The notes under the pieces: generated by a model
What the model saw: only the letters and a program-made list of their open reading frames with translations
Databases searched by the model: none
What the model was told of the DNA's origin: nothing
Source: Pilimelia anulata
GTDB lineage: Bacteria > Actinomycetota > Actinomycetes > Mycobacteriales > Micromonosporaceae
DNA: 64,000 bases
Assembly (NCBI RefSeq): GCF_014647895.1
Contig: NZ_BMQB01000002.1
Span: forward strand, 248,001 to 312,000
Direction: 5' to 3'
Made by a program: the position numbers and the translations under genes
Part shown: piece after piece, positions 46,708 to 55,541 of the stretch
How the letters are laid out: each line of letters begins with the position of its first letter
Numbering within the stretch: the stretch's first letter is position 1

Positions 46708-48357
46708 TCAGCGGGTCGGGCCGCGCAGCACGTCGGCCGCCCGCACCTCGCGGGCCCGCGCCCGGTCCAGCCGCTGCAGGTGCGTCCGGTGCAGCGCCGG
46801 GTCGCCGTCGGCCAGCGCGAACCGGGCCCGGGAGAACGCGGCGGCGCCGGGCCGGCTGACGTACGGCAGCGACCGGAAGTCCGCGGTCAACCCGCCCGCC
46901 GCCACGTCCAGCAGCAGGAACCCGCGCTGGTTGTTGTGGAACCGCAGGTGCGGGTTCAGCCGTTGGTACGGGTGCGCGGTCGGCGTGGCGTCGTGCCCGT
47001 CGCCGCCGGAGCTGATCGAGCTGCACACCAGCTCCGCGGCCACCGGCGGCGAGGCCGGGTCGCGGAGGTCGCGGGCGACCTGCCCGGCCCAGTGGGCGTG
47101 CACGTCCCCGGTCAGCAGCACCGGGTTGCGGGCCGCGGGGAACGCGCCGACCAGCCGGCCGCGGGAGGCGGGGTACCCGTCCCAGGAGTCGGTGCGGGTG
47201 ACCTCCGCGCGGCCCGGGTCCCGGTCGCGCCGGCCGAAGAACACCTGCTGCCCGATCAGGTTCCACTGCGCCGTCGGGTCGCGCAGCCCGTCGAGCAGCC
47301 ACCGCTCCTGCGCCGGGCCGGTCATCGTCCGGCGCGGGTCGGCCGCCGCCGGGCACGCCCGCCAGCCCGGCCCGCACGCCCGGGCGCTGCGGTACTGCCG
47401 GGTGTCGAGCAGGTGGATCGCGGCCAGCCGGCCCCAGCGCAGCCGGCGGTAGAGCTGCATGTCCGGGCCGCGGGGCAGGGCCGCCCGGCGCAGCGGCATG
47501 TTCTCCCAGTACGCCCGCATCGCCGCCGCCCGCCGGGCGGCGAACCGCGGGTCGGGCTCCTCGGGGCGCATCCCGGCCCAGTTGTTCGCGATCTCGTGGT
47601 CGTCGTAGACCACCGCCCAGGGGGCGCGGGCGTGGGCGAACCGCAGGTCGGGGTCGGTGCGGTACTGGGCGTACCGCTGCCGGTACTGCGCCAGCGTCAC
47701 CGTCTCGGTCCCGCTGTGCCCGCGCACGTTGCCGCCCGGTGCCGGCCGCTCGCCGGGGGCGAACTCGTACAGGTAGTCGCCGAGGTGCAGGACCAGGTCG
47801 GGGTCGGCGGCGCCCAGCGCCCGGTACGCGGAGAAGTACCCGTGCTCGTACTGCGCGCAGGACGCCACCGCCAGCCGCAGCCCGGCCGGGACCTGCTCGG
47901 GCGCCGGCGCGGTCCGGGTCCGGCCGACCTCCGAGGCGTACCCGTCGGCGGTGAACCGGTAGAAGTACACCCGCCCCGGCGCCAGCCCGGCCAGCTCGAC
48001 GTGCACGCTGTGCCCGTACTCGGGCAGCGCCTGGGTGGTGCCGCGCCGGGCCACCCGCCGGAGCTGCGGATCGGCGGCCAGCACCCACTGCACGGTGACC
48101 GGCCGGGCGGGCATCCCGCCGCGGCCGTCCGGGGCCAGCGGCTCGGGGGCGAGCCGGGTCCACAGGACGACGCCGGTGTCGGTCGGGTCGCCGGAGGCGA
48201 CGCCCAGGGTGAACGGGTCGGTGCGCAGCGGGCCGAGCCGCGGCCCGAGCGCGGAGGCGGCCGTGGCGATCGCCGCGCCGCCGGTCGCGACGGCCGCGCC
48301 GGCCACCGCGGCGCCGGCGAGCACGGTGCGGCGGGAGACGGCCCCCGAGTACGACAT
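46708..48357 (-). CDS. phoD: PhoD-family alkaline phosphatase, Tat-exported (copy 2)
   Basis: 549 residues. VSRRTVLAGAAVAGAAVAT is a Tat signal. All PhoD blocks are present: DPFTLGVASGDP, VASCAQYEHGYF, HLGDYLYEFAPG, YDDHEIANNW, LLDTRQY and TGDVHAHW. It is clearly paralogous to copy 1 along its whole length; differences cluster at the signal peptide and the C-terminal about 60 residues. ATG 48357 is preceded by GGGGAAGCAGGT. A 178-bp gap separates it from copy 1, so the two may be cotranscribed or separately started. Confidence 0.92.
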   Translation of the reverse strand: MSYSGAVSRRTVLAGAAVAGAAVATGGAAIATAASALGPRLGPLRTDPFTLGVASGDPTDTGVVLWTRLAPEPLAPDGRGGMPARPVTVQWVLAADPQLRRVARRGTTQALPEYGHSVHVELAGLAPGRVYFYRFTADGYASEVGRTRTAPAPEQVPAGLRLAVASCAQYEHGYFSAYRALGAADPDLVLHLGDYLYEFAPGERPAPGGNVRGHSGTETVTLAQYRQRYAQYRTDPDLRFAHARAPWAVVYDDHEIANNWAGMRPEEPDPRFAARRAAAMRAYWENMPLRRAALPRGPDMQLYRRLRWGRLAAIHLLDTRQYRSARACGPGWRACPAAADPRRTMTGPAQERWLLDGLRDPTAQWNLIGQQVFFGRRDRDPGRAEVTRTDSWDGYPASRGRLVGAFPAARNPVLLTGDVHAHWAGQVARDLRDPASPPVAAELVCSSISSGGDGHDATPTAHPYQRLNPHLRFHNNQRGFLLLDVAAGGLTADFRSLPYVSRPGAAAFSRARFALADGDPALHRTHLQRLDRARAREVRAADVLRGPTR

Positions 48358-48560
48358 GACCTGCTTCCCCTGCTCCCGCGCGCGGCTGAGCCCACACCCT
48401 GTCATGGATATCCGCAGGCCGGAAGCGCCGCCCCCGGTTTCCCGGGCAAGAATACGATCAATCGGTGACCCGGGGATCACCCTCCGATATCGGACGTCGG
48501 TACCCCAATGGACTGTCCACTGCGGGGAGTCACGAGTGGCGGGGACCCCGGAATTCGGTC

Positions 48561-50822
48561 ATGCTGGCGCGCGTGACCACCCCGCACGATCTGGACCAGC
48601 GCTTCCGGGCGGCCGTCGCGGAGTTCGCCGAACCCATCCTGCTCAGCGACCCGGCCGCGCCCGTCGTCGACGGCGCCGCCCTCACCGGCGCGGCGGCCCT
48701 GGACATCCTCGACGCCCAGCTCACCGCCCGGCACCTCGACCTCGCCGGCCGCTGGCTGCGCAGCTTCGGCGCGGGGTACCGGGACCTGGCCAGCGCGGGG
48801 CACGAGGGCACCGCCGCCGTGGCGTACGCGCTGCGCCCCACCGACCCGGCGCTGCTGCACCACCGCGCCGCCGCCTTCCACTGCGTCCGGGCCGCCCAGC
48901 ACGGCATCGAGGACCCGGCCGCCGCCCTGCTGCGCGGCGCGGTCGGCTCCGCCGCCGACCCGGCCTCCGGCGGCCGGCACAGCTCGTACGGCGACGCCCG
49001 GCTGCACACGATCCCCACCACCGGGCGCACCGCCGCCCACCTGCCCCGGGCCGTCGGCGTCGCGTACGCCATCCAGCACGGCGTCGCCGGCGACGCGGCC
49101 GGCGGCTGGCCCGCCGACGCCATCGCGGTCGCCTCCTTCGGCGACGGGGCGGTCGGGCACGGCGAGGCGCTCGCCGCGCTCGCCCTGGCCGGCTGGCTCG
49201 CCCGCGGCGACGGCCAGCTCCCGCTGCTGCTGGTCTGCGAGGACAACGGGATCAGCGGCGGCGTCCGGGCCCGCCCCGGCTGGGTCGAGGAGCTGCTGCG
49301 CGCGCTGCCCGGCCTCGACCACGCCGGCGCCGACGGCGGCGACCTCGTGGGCACCTACGAGGCCGCCCGCACCCTCGCCGACCGGGTCCGCCGCGAGCGC
49401 CGCCCGGCCGTGCTGCACCTGCGCACGGTCCGGCTGCTCGGCCACTGCGTCGGCGACGTCGAGCGCAGCTACCGCCCGGCCGCGGAGCTGGCCGCCGACG
49501 CCGACGCCGACCCGCTGGTCGGCGCCGCGGCGCTGGTCGTGGACGCCGGGCTGCGCACGGTCGAGGAGGTCGCCGCCCGGTACGACGAGATCGGCTGGCG
49601 GGTCCGGCAGGCGGCCGAGGAGGTCATCGCCGAGGCCAAGCACGAGGACCCGGCGGCCATCGCCGCGCCGCTGGCGCCCCGCCGCCCGGCCCGGCTCGCC
49701 CGGGCGGTCGCCGGGGCCGCCGCCGACGCCGCCGGGACGGCCGTCCCGGCGCGGACGGCCGCGTTCGGCGGCACCCTGCCGGAGAACGGCCCGCCGCTCG
49801 CCCTGGGCCCGGCGATCACCGCCGCGCTCACCGACGTCCTGCTCAGCCACCCGCAGGCCATCCTGTTCGGCCCGGACGTGGCCAACCGCGGCGGCGACCA
49901 CCGGCTCACCGCCGGCCTGCGCGACGTCCTCGGCGCGCACCGGGTCTTCGACACCCCGGCCGACGAGGCCGCCGTCGTCGGCCTGGCGCTGGGCGCCGGC
50001 CTGGGCGGCCTGCTGCCGATCTGCGCGCTGCCCTCGGCGGCCGCCCTGCGCGGGGCCGACGAGCAGCTCCGCGGCCAGGCGGCCACGCTCGGCTTCCGGT
50101 CCGGCGGCGCGCTGCGCAACCCGCTGGTGCTCCGGGTGCCGGGCCTGGCCCCCGACCCGGACGCCCCCGGCGCGGCCGGCGACGACCACGCGCTCGCCGC
50201 GCTGCGCGACGCCCCCGGCCTGGTCGTCGCCGTACCGGCCCGGGCCGCCGACGCCGTCGGCATGCTGCGCGCCTGCGTGACCAGCGCCGCGGTCGACGGC
50301 AGCGTCTGCGTGATCGTCGAGCCGGCCGCCCTGTACGACGTCGCCGACCTGCACGCCCCCGGCGACGGCCGGTGGGCCGACGACTACCCGGCCCCGGACC
50401 GCTGGCCGGCGGCGCACGTGCCGATCGGCCGCGCCCGCACGTACGACGTGGGGTCGGCCGCGGAGCTGACGATCGTCACGTTCGGCACCGGCGTCCGGAT
50501 GTCGCTGCGGGTGGCCGAGGCGCTGGCCGCCGACGGGGTGGGCAGCCGGGTGGTCGACCTGCGCTGGCTCAACCCGCTGCCGGTGGCCGACCTGGCCCGG
50601 GAGGCCGGGGCGACCGGCCGGGTCCTGATCGTGGACGAGACCCGCCGCTCCGGCGGCGTCGGCGAGGGCATCATCGCCGCCCTGCTGGACGCCGGCTTCG
50701 TCGGCGCCGCCCGCCGGGTGGCCGCCGCCGATTCCTTCATTCCGGTCGGACCGGCAGCGCGGCACGTCCTCGTCGGGGAGGATGCGATCCGGGAGGGTGC
50801 CGACGCCCTCCTGGGCAGGTAA
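48561..50822 (+). CDS. Fused alpha/beta 2-oxoacid dehydrogenase E1 component
   Basis: About 753 residues. The N-terminal half is an E1-alpha-like TPP domain (FGDGAVGHGEAL ... LVCEDNGIS, the GDG...N signature); the C-terminal half is an E1-beta-like transketolase domain (LFGPDVANRGGDHRLTAGL, FDTPADEAAVVGLALGAGLGG, VIVEPAALYDV, LRWLNPLPV). Such fusions decarboxylate branched-chain or related 2-oxoacids for a lipoyl E2; no E2 or E3 gene is nearby and the substrate is open. Start uncertain: ATG 48561, or GTG 48573, which has CATGCT 7 nt upstream. The frame extends upstream to 48465 without coding character. Confidence 0.85.
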   Translation: MLARVTTPHDLDQRFRAAVAEFAEPILLSDPAAPVVDGAALTGAAALDILDAQLTARHLDLAGRWLRSFGAGYRDLASAGHEGTAAVAYALRPTDPALLHHRAAAFHCVRAAQHGIEDPAAALLRGAVGSAADPASGGRHSSYGDARLHTIPTTGRTAAHLPRAVGVAYAIQHGVAGDAAGGWPADAIAVASFGDGAVGHGEALAALALAGWLARGDGQLPLLLVCEDNGISGGVRARPGWVEELLRALPGLDHAGADGGDLVGTYEAARTLADRVRRERRPAVLHLRTVRLLGHCVGDVERSYRPAAELAADADADPLVGAAALVVDAGLRTVEEVAARYDEIGWRVRQAAEEVIAEAKHEDPAAIAAPLAPRRPARLARAVAGAAADAAGTAVPARTAAFGGTLPENGPPLALGPAITAALTDVLLSHPQAILFGPDVANRGGDHRLTAGLRDVLGAHRVFDTPADEAAVVGLALGAGLGGLLPICALPSAAALRGADEQLRGQAATLGFRSGGALRNPLVLRVPGLAPDPDAPGAAGDDHALAALRDAPGLVVAVPARAADAVGMLRACVTSAAVDGSVCVIVEPAALYDVADLHAPGDGRWADDYPAPDRWPAAHVPIGRARTYDVGSAAELTIVTFGTGVRMSLRVAEALAADGVGSRVVDLRWLNPLPVADLAREAGATGRVLIVDETRRSGGVGEGIIAALLDAGFVGAARRVAAADSFIPVGPAARHVLVGEDAIREGADALLGR

Positions 50823-50962
50823 ATCGGCATGGCCCCGGTGCGCCACTTGCGCGACGGCGGACAACTGTGTGGACTACCGGCACGAGAGTCGGAGCGGGCG
50901 CGCCGGGCGCGCCCGCCGCAGGACCGGGCGCGCGGCGCCCATGGGAAGGGAGGCACGCGACT

Positions 50963-51391
50963 GTGAGCGCGACCGCTGGCTCGGCCGCCGAGGGCGTCCG
51001 GGGCATGGTGGACCGGTTGTTCGAGCCGGAGATGGTCGTCCTGGAGCTGGGGTACGACGACGACGTCGACACCGATCTCCGGGACGCGATCATCGACCGG
51101 TGCGGCGACCTCGTCGACGCCGACACCGACGAGGTGGTTGACGCCGTGCTGCTGTGGTGGCGCGAGGACGACGGCGACCTCGTCGACGAGCTGGTCGACG
51201 CCCTCAGCCCGCTGGCCGAGGACGGCATTATCTGGCTGGTGACGCCGAAGCCCGGCCGGGCCGGCCACGTCGAGCCGAGCGAGGTCAGCGAGGCGGCTCC
51301 GACGGCGGGCCTCCAGCAGACGTCCACGCTGAACGTCGGCAAGGACTGGAGCGCCGCCCGCCTGGTCGCCCGCGGCCGTGGCCGCAAGTAG
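50963..51391 (+). CDS. DUF3052-family protein
   Basis: 142 residues, acidic, cytoplasmic. VSATAGSAAEGVRGMVDRLFEPEMVVLELGYDDDVD, AIIDRCGDLVDADTDEVVDAVLLWWREDDGDLVD and LVTPKPGRAGHVEPSEVSEAA ... QTSTLNVGKDWSAARLV are the DUF3052 blocks. The family is restricted to actinobacteria and is often found beside aceE and a peroxiredoxin, as here (aceE 6 kb away on the other strand). No biochemical role known to me. GTG 50963 has GGGAGG at -10. It overlaps the next gene by 14 nt. Confidence 0.88.
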   Translation: MSATAGSAAEGVRGMVDRLFEPEMVVLELGYDDDVDTDLRDAIIDRCGDLVDADTDEVVDAVLLWWREDDGDLVDELVDALSPLAEDGIIWLVTPKPGRAGHVEPSEVSEAAPTAGLQQTSTLNVGKDWSAARLVARGRGRK

Positions 51392-51884
51392 CCTGCCGGC
51401 GCCGGGCGACCCGGCGCCGGACTTCCTGCTCAAGGACCAGAACAACCAGCCGGTCCAGTTGAGCGACCTGCGCGGCCGGCGGACCGTCCTGCTGGTCTTC
51501 TACCCGCTGGCCTTCACCGGCACCTGCCGGGGGGAGCTGGCGGGCATCCAGGCGGAGCTGGACCGGTACCGGGACGCCGACGTGCAGGTGCTCACCGTGA
51601 GCGTCGACTCGGTGTACACGCACAAGGTCTTCGCCATGCAGGAGGGCTTCGACTTCCCGCTGCTGGCCGACTTCTGGCCGCACGGCGGGGTGGCCCGGGC
51701 GTACGGGGTGTTCAACGAGGCGGCCGGCTTCGCCGACCGCGGCACGTTCGTCATCGACCGCGCCGGGATCGTCCGGTTCGCCGAGCGGGTGGAGCCCGGC
51801 GTGGCCCGCGACCGGGCCCGCTGGCACGCCGCGCTGGCGGCCGTGACCGGGGCGGGGGAGGCGCGCGTCGGCGCGGTAAGCTGA
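51378..51884 (+). CDS. AhpE-like peroxiredoxin
   Basis: 168 residues, thiol peroxidase of the AhpE/1-Cys type. Peroxidatic site FYPLAFTGTCRGEL with Thr47 and Cys50 of TxxC, preceded by APDFLLKDQNNQPVQLSDLRG; a downstream Arg occurs in the conserved position (RGTFVID). No second Cys, so it depends on an external thiol such as mycothiol or mycoredoxin (family knowledge). GTG 51378 overlaps the DUF3052 stop by 14 nt, so translation is coupled. A TAAGCT sequence at 51877-51882 near the stop may be the -10 box of the tRNA-Val gene. Confidence 0.9.
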   Translation: MAASSLPAPGDPAPDFLLKDQNNQPVQLSDLRGRRTVLLVFYPLAFTGTCRGELAGIQAELDRYRDADVQVLTVSVDSVYTHKVFAMQEGFDFPLLADFWPHGGVARAYGVFNEAAGFADRGTFVIDRAGIVRFAERVEPGVARDRARWHAALAAVTGAGEARVGAVS

Positions 51885-51913
51885 CGGCCCGCCGGCCGGT
51901 GCCGGCGGCGCGC

Positions 51914-51988
51914 GGGCGCGTAGCTCAGCGGAAGAGCATCCGCCTTACAAGCGGAGGGTCGCAGGTTCGAACCCTGCCGCGCCCACCA
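51914..51988 (+). tRNA. tRNA-Val (anticodon TAC)
   Basis: Acceptor GGGCGCG / CGCGCCC, anticodon stem TCCGC/GCGGA with loop CTTACAA (anticodon 51946-51948), T-loop TTCGAAC, discriminator A and encoded CCA. Reads GTA/GTG. The following 51989-52251 has no gene and is relatively AT-rich. Confidence 0.96.
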
Positions 51989-52251
51989 CCCGCGCATAGG
52001 AATCGCTTATGGTCGCCCCCCGTGCCGCGGCGCCGGCCGAATGCCGTGCGTCGCACCCCGCGAACGCGCAGGTCGGAGCGCCTTCGCCGGCATTCCCGCA
52101 ATTCCTGCGGCGCCGATTCCGTGACGATTCCGGACGCCGATCCATAGGAGCGGACCGGCACCCATAGCCATTGATATCCATCATTGTTTGCGGCGCTCGG
52201 GCGCCGGTAGCCTCGGGTCGTGGCCCTGTCCGCCCCGCACCCGGAGGAAGC

Positions 52252-53160
52252 ATGCGACCGAGGAGCACGCCCGCCCTGCCGGCCGCCGCGGCGGCGCTCG
52301 TTCTGGCGGTGACCGGCGCCCCGGCGGCGGCGACGCCCGCGGCGCCCCCGCTCGACCCGCCCGTGATCGCCGACGACGCCTCCCTGGTCCACCTGCGCAA
52401 GCTCCAGCAGATCGCCGACGCCAACGGCGGCAGCCGGGCGCACGGCCGCCCCGGCTTCAAGGCGACGGTCGACTACGTGCAGCAGACCCTGGAGGGGGCC
52501 GGCTGGACCGTCCGGCTGGAGCCGTTCACGCACAGCGGCGCGCAGAGCTGGAACGTCATCGCGGAGTGGCCGCACGGGGACGAGAACAAGGTCGTCATGG
52601 CCGGCGCGCACACCGACTCCGTACCGGCCGGGCCCGGCCTGAACGACGACGGCACCGGGGTGGCCGCGCTGCTGGAGAACGCGCTGCTCATCAGCCGGCA
52701 GAACGTGGTGTCGGACAAGCGGATCCGGCTGGGCTTCTTCGGCGCCGAGGAGGCGGGGATGATCGGGTCGCAGCAGTACGTCCGCGGCCTGCCCGCCGCC
52801 CAGCGGCAGCGGATCGAGGCGTACCTGAACTTCGACATGGTCGGGATGAAGAACTACCGGCACTTCGGCGTGTACCAAGAGGGGCCGTCGCTGAACGTCC
52901 ACTTCAAGGAGTACCTGCAGAAGCGCGGCGTGAAGTTCAACATGATCAATCCGGTCGGGCGCGGCGACCACGCGGCGTTCGCCCGGGCGGGGATCGCCGT
53001 GACGGGAATCGACTCCAGCGGCGACATGAACAACCTCGACCCGTGCTACCACAAGGCGTGCGACACGTTCGGCAACGTCGAGGGCCGGACGATGGGGGTC
53101 TCCTGCAACGCCTTCGCCACGGTGGTGTGGAAACTCGCCGGCGTACGCGCCGGCCGCTGA
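52252..53160 (+). CDS. Secreted M28-family zinc aminopeptidase
   Basis: 302 residues. Signal peptide PALPAAAAALVLAVTGAPAAA. The catalytic domain has both zinc ligand sets of M28 (Streptomyces aminopeptidase type): AGAHTDSV (His120), GLNDDGTG (Asp132), GAEEAG (Glu166 base, Glu167), NFDMVG (Asp) and CYHKACDTFGNV (His). Two Cys in the last segment and one further on (VSCNAF) may form disulfides. Releases N-terminal residues from peptides outside the cell. ATG 52252 has GGAGGAAG at -4 to -11; TAGCCT at 52208-52213 may be the -10 box. Convergent with cspA. Confidence 0.93.
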   Translation: MRPRSTPALPAAAAALVLAVTGAPAAATPAAPPLDPPVIADDASLVHLRKLQQIADANGGSRAHGRPGFKATVDYVQQTLEGAGWTVRLEPFTHSGAQSWNVIAEWPHGDENKVVMAGAHTDSVPAGPGLNDDGTGVAALLENALLISRQNVVSDKRIRLGFFGAEEAGMIGSQQYVRGLPAAQRQRIEAYLNFDMVGMKNYRHFGVYQEGPSLNVHFKEYLQKRGVKFNMINPVGRGDHAAFARAGIAVTGIDSSGDMNNLDPCYHKACDTFGNVEGRTMGVSCNAFATVVWKLAGVRAGR

Positions 53161-53207
53161 CCCGCCGGCCGGGCCGGGGCACCCCCGGCTCGGGCCGGGC
53201 CGCACGT

Positions 53208-53241
53208 CGTGCCGACCGGGCGAACCGCTCCGGTCGGCACG
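53208..53241. terminator. Bidirectional terminator between peptidase gene and cspA
   Basis: Perfect 12-bp stem CGTGCCGACCGG / CCGGTCGGCACG with a 10-nt loop between convergent stops. Confidence 0.8.
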
Positions 53242-53251
53242 CCTGCGCGGG

Positions 53252-53455
53252 TCAGACTACGCGGACGCCGCTCGCCTGCTTGCCCTTGGCGCCCTGCGTG
53301 ATCTCGAACTCGACCCGCTGGTTCTCGTCGAGGGTCCGGAAGCCCTCGGACTGGATCTCCGAGAAGTGCACGAAGACCTCCTGCTGGCCACCGTCAACGG
53401 CGATGAAGCCGAAGCCCTTGTCGCCATCGAACCACTTGACCGTCCCCTGAGGCAT
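53252..53455 (-). CDS. cspA: Cold-shock protein, CspA family
   Basis: 67-residue single-stranded nucleic-acid-binding protein. [20 protein letters not shown] contains RNP1 (KGFGFI); VFVHFSEI contains RNP2; the protein ends [10 protein letters not shown]. Normal length. ATG 53455 has AGGAAGGGGCGAG upstream. The upstream DNA is over 400 bp with a near-perfect dyad at 53482-53496, and is shared with a divergent DEAD-box helicase gene, suggesting joint cold- or stress-response control. Confidence 0.95.
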   Translation of the reverse strand: MPQGTVKWFDGDKGFGFIAVDGGQQEVFVHFSEIQSEGFRTLDENQRVEFEITQGAKGKQASGVRVV

Positions 53456-53481
53456 ACTCGCCCCTTCCTGTTCGGATGCGC

Positions 53482-53496
53482 TTCGCACGGTGCGAA
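53482..53496. promoter_or_regulatory. Dyad in cspA leader, possible operator or RNA hairpin
   Basis: TTCGCAC-G-GTGCGAA, a perfect 7-bp inverted repeat around one base, 27 nt upstream of the cspA start. Confidence 0.45.
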
Positions 53497-53803
53497 TCGC
53501 CGCATGTCGCGGCCGGGCGCACTCCATCGGGAAAGGCGGCGCCCGGCACTGAATTCGCGGGCATCCTGATCAACCGGGAACAGCAACCATCAACGCGCAA
53601 ATCACGACTACAACCGCCACGGTACACGCTGCGGCGCGACATTCGTCGGTCGAGCGCGCGGATGACGTCCCCGGCGTCGCCCGCGCGCACCCGCGGGGGG
53701 CCCGGCGACGGCGCCCGGCGGCGGTCGGGGAGATCGGCTACGATCGGTACAGCGCGCCCGTGACCGTTCTGCCGCCGGGCGCCCCTCCCGTCACTGCACA
53801 CGC

Positions 53804-53837
53804 GCCGCAGCCAGCAGGGCGCCGCAGCCAGCAGGGC
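53804..53837 (+). repeat. Perfect 17-bp tandem duplication in helicase leader
   Basis: GCCGCAGCCAGCAGGGC occurs twice without spacer. Confidence 0.9.
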
Positions 53838-53880
53838 TGCGCCGGGCAGGACGGCCCATCCCGCGTATGGAGACTTTTCT

Positions 53881-55284
53881 ATGGTGGCCTGCCACCCCAC
53901 AGACCCTTCCGTTGAAACATCCACCACCTTCGCCGCGCTCGGCGTGGCCGGCCCGCTCGTGCGCGCGCTGGCCCGACAGGGTGTCGCCACGCCGTTCCCG
54001 ATCCAGGCGGCCACGCTGCCCGACACGCTCGCCGGGCGCGACGTGCTCGGCTGCGGCCGGACCGGCTCGGGCAAGACGTACGCGTTCGTCGTACCGGTCC
54101 TGCACCACCTCGCCACCCACCCCGCGCCGCGGCGGCCCGGCCGCCCGCGCGCGCTCATCCTCGTGCCCACCCGCGAGCTGGCCACGCAGATCGCCGCGGC
54201 GATCGAGCCGCTGGCCGCCGACCTGTCGCTGCGCTGCCGCACCGTCTTCGGCGGTGTCGGCGCGGCCGGGCAGATCCGCGACCTGCGCGCCGGCTTGGAC
54301 ATCGTCGTCGCCTGCCCCGGCCGCCTCGACGACCACGTCGGCGCCGGCCACGCGCGGCTCGACGCCGTCGAGATCACCGTGCTGGACGAGGCCGACCACA
54401 TGGCCGACCTGGGCTTCCTCCCCGTGGTCCAGCGGCTGCTCGGGCAGACGCCGCGCCGGGCGCAGCGGCTGCTGTTCTCGGCCACCCTCGACGGCGCCGT
54501 GGACGCCCTCGTCCGCCGTTTCCTCGACCGGCCGGTGCGGCACAGCGTCGACTCGCCGCTGTCCCCGGTCGCGGCGATGACCCACCACGTCCTGCACGTG
54601 GACCGCACCGAGCACCTGCGCGTCCTGGTCGACCTCGTCGGCGCGCCGGGCCGGTCGCTGGTCTTCGCCCGCACGCGCCGCCGCGCCCGGATGCTCGCCC
54701 GCCGCCTCGTCGCCGCCGGCGTGCCGGCCGTCGAGCTGCACGGCGACCTGGCCCAGCGGGCCCGCGACCGCAACCTGGCCGCCTTCGCCGACGGCACCGC
54801 GCGCACACTCGTCGCCACCGACATCGCCGCCCGCGGCATCCACGTCGACGAGGTCCGCCTGGTCGTGCACGCCGACCCGCCGGTCGAGCACAAGGCGTAC
54901 CTGCACCGCTCCGGCCGCACCGCCCGGGCCGGCGCTGCGGGCACGGTCGTCACCCTGATGACCGACGAGTCCGCGGCGGACGTCAACGAACTCGTCCGCA
55001 AGGCGGGCGTCCGCCCGACGACGACCCGGCTGCGCGGCGGCGACCGCCCGCCGGCGGCCCTCGCCGGGCCGACGGGCTTCACCGGCCCGGCGCCCGCCCT
55101 CGGACCGGTGGCGCCCGCCACGCCGGCCCCGCGCCCGTCCCGGCCGTCCCGCGGCCGCCGCCGGCGCCCCGGCGCGGGCGCGGCGAGCGCCGCGGCGCCC
55201 ACGGGTGGCGTCCCGGTGCGCGCGGCGGGCGGCTCGGGCGCGGCGGCGTTCTCCGCCAGGGCCGGCGCCCGCCGCGGCCGCTGA
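53881..55284 (+). CDS. DEAD-box RNA helicase
   Basis: 467 residues. All core motifs: Q motif (TPFPIQAATLP), GRTGSGKT, PTRELA, a CPGRL block, VLDEADHM, SAT, VFARTRRRARML, TDIAARGIH and HRSGRTARAG. An about 80-residue C-terminal tail is rich in Pro, Ala, Gly and Arg, typical of RNA-binding extensions. It unwinds RNA duplexes with ATP; divergent placement with cspA suggests a role in RNA folding at low temperature (inference). ATG 53881 is preceded by a GGAG; GTG 53884 is the next codon. Confidence 0.95.
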   Translation: MVACHPTDPSVETSTTFAALGVAGPLVRALARQGVATPFPIQAATLPDTLAGRDVLGCGRTGSGKTYAFVVPVLHHLATHPAPRRPGRPRALILVPTRELATQIAAAIEPLAADLSLRCRTVFGGVGAAGQIRDLRAGLDIVVACPGRLDDHVGAGHARLDAVEITVLDEADHMADLGFLPVVQRLLGQTPRRAQRLLFSATLDGAVDALVRRFLDRPVRHSVDSPLSPVAAMTHHVLHVDRTEHLRVLVDLVGAPGRSLVFARTRRRARMLARRLVAAGVPAVELHGDLAQRARDRNLAAFADGTARTLVATDIAARGIHVDEVRLVVHADPPVEHKAYLHRSGRTARAGAAGTVVTLMTDESAADVNELVRKAGVRPTTTRLRGGDRPPAALAGPTGFTGPAPALGPVAPATPAPRPSRPSRGRRRRPGAGAASAAAPTGGVPVRAAGGSGAAAFSARAGARRGR

Positions 55285-55541
55285 CGACGCCGGCGCCCGG
55301 CTCCGTCGCCCGGCTTTCGGGTGACGGCGCGGGTCCGGCGGCGGTGAGTCCCGCGGCGTGAGGTTTCGCCCGGGGCCCGTGGGGGCACAGTGCCGGCGAG
55401 ATCGCACCCATTCACCGGACCGGCACGCCGCACCCGCCGCGCGGCGCCGCCGCCCGAACTCCGGCCGCGGCCCCGCCGCGGCACGCCCCACCGGCTCGGG
55501 CCCGCCCCCGGCCGGGCCCGAAGCGGCATCCCTCCGGGACC

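Larger units (their letters stand above)
53456..53880. other. Shared intergenic region of cspA and DEAD-box helicase
   Basis: 425 bp without a gene. It contains the dyad 53482-53496, a TACGAT -10 candidate at 53739-53744 pointing to the helicase (leader about 130 nt), and a perfect 17-bp tandem duplication at 53804-53837. Part of it (53560-53640) is AT-richer than the surroundings. Confidence 0.6.
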
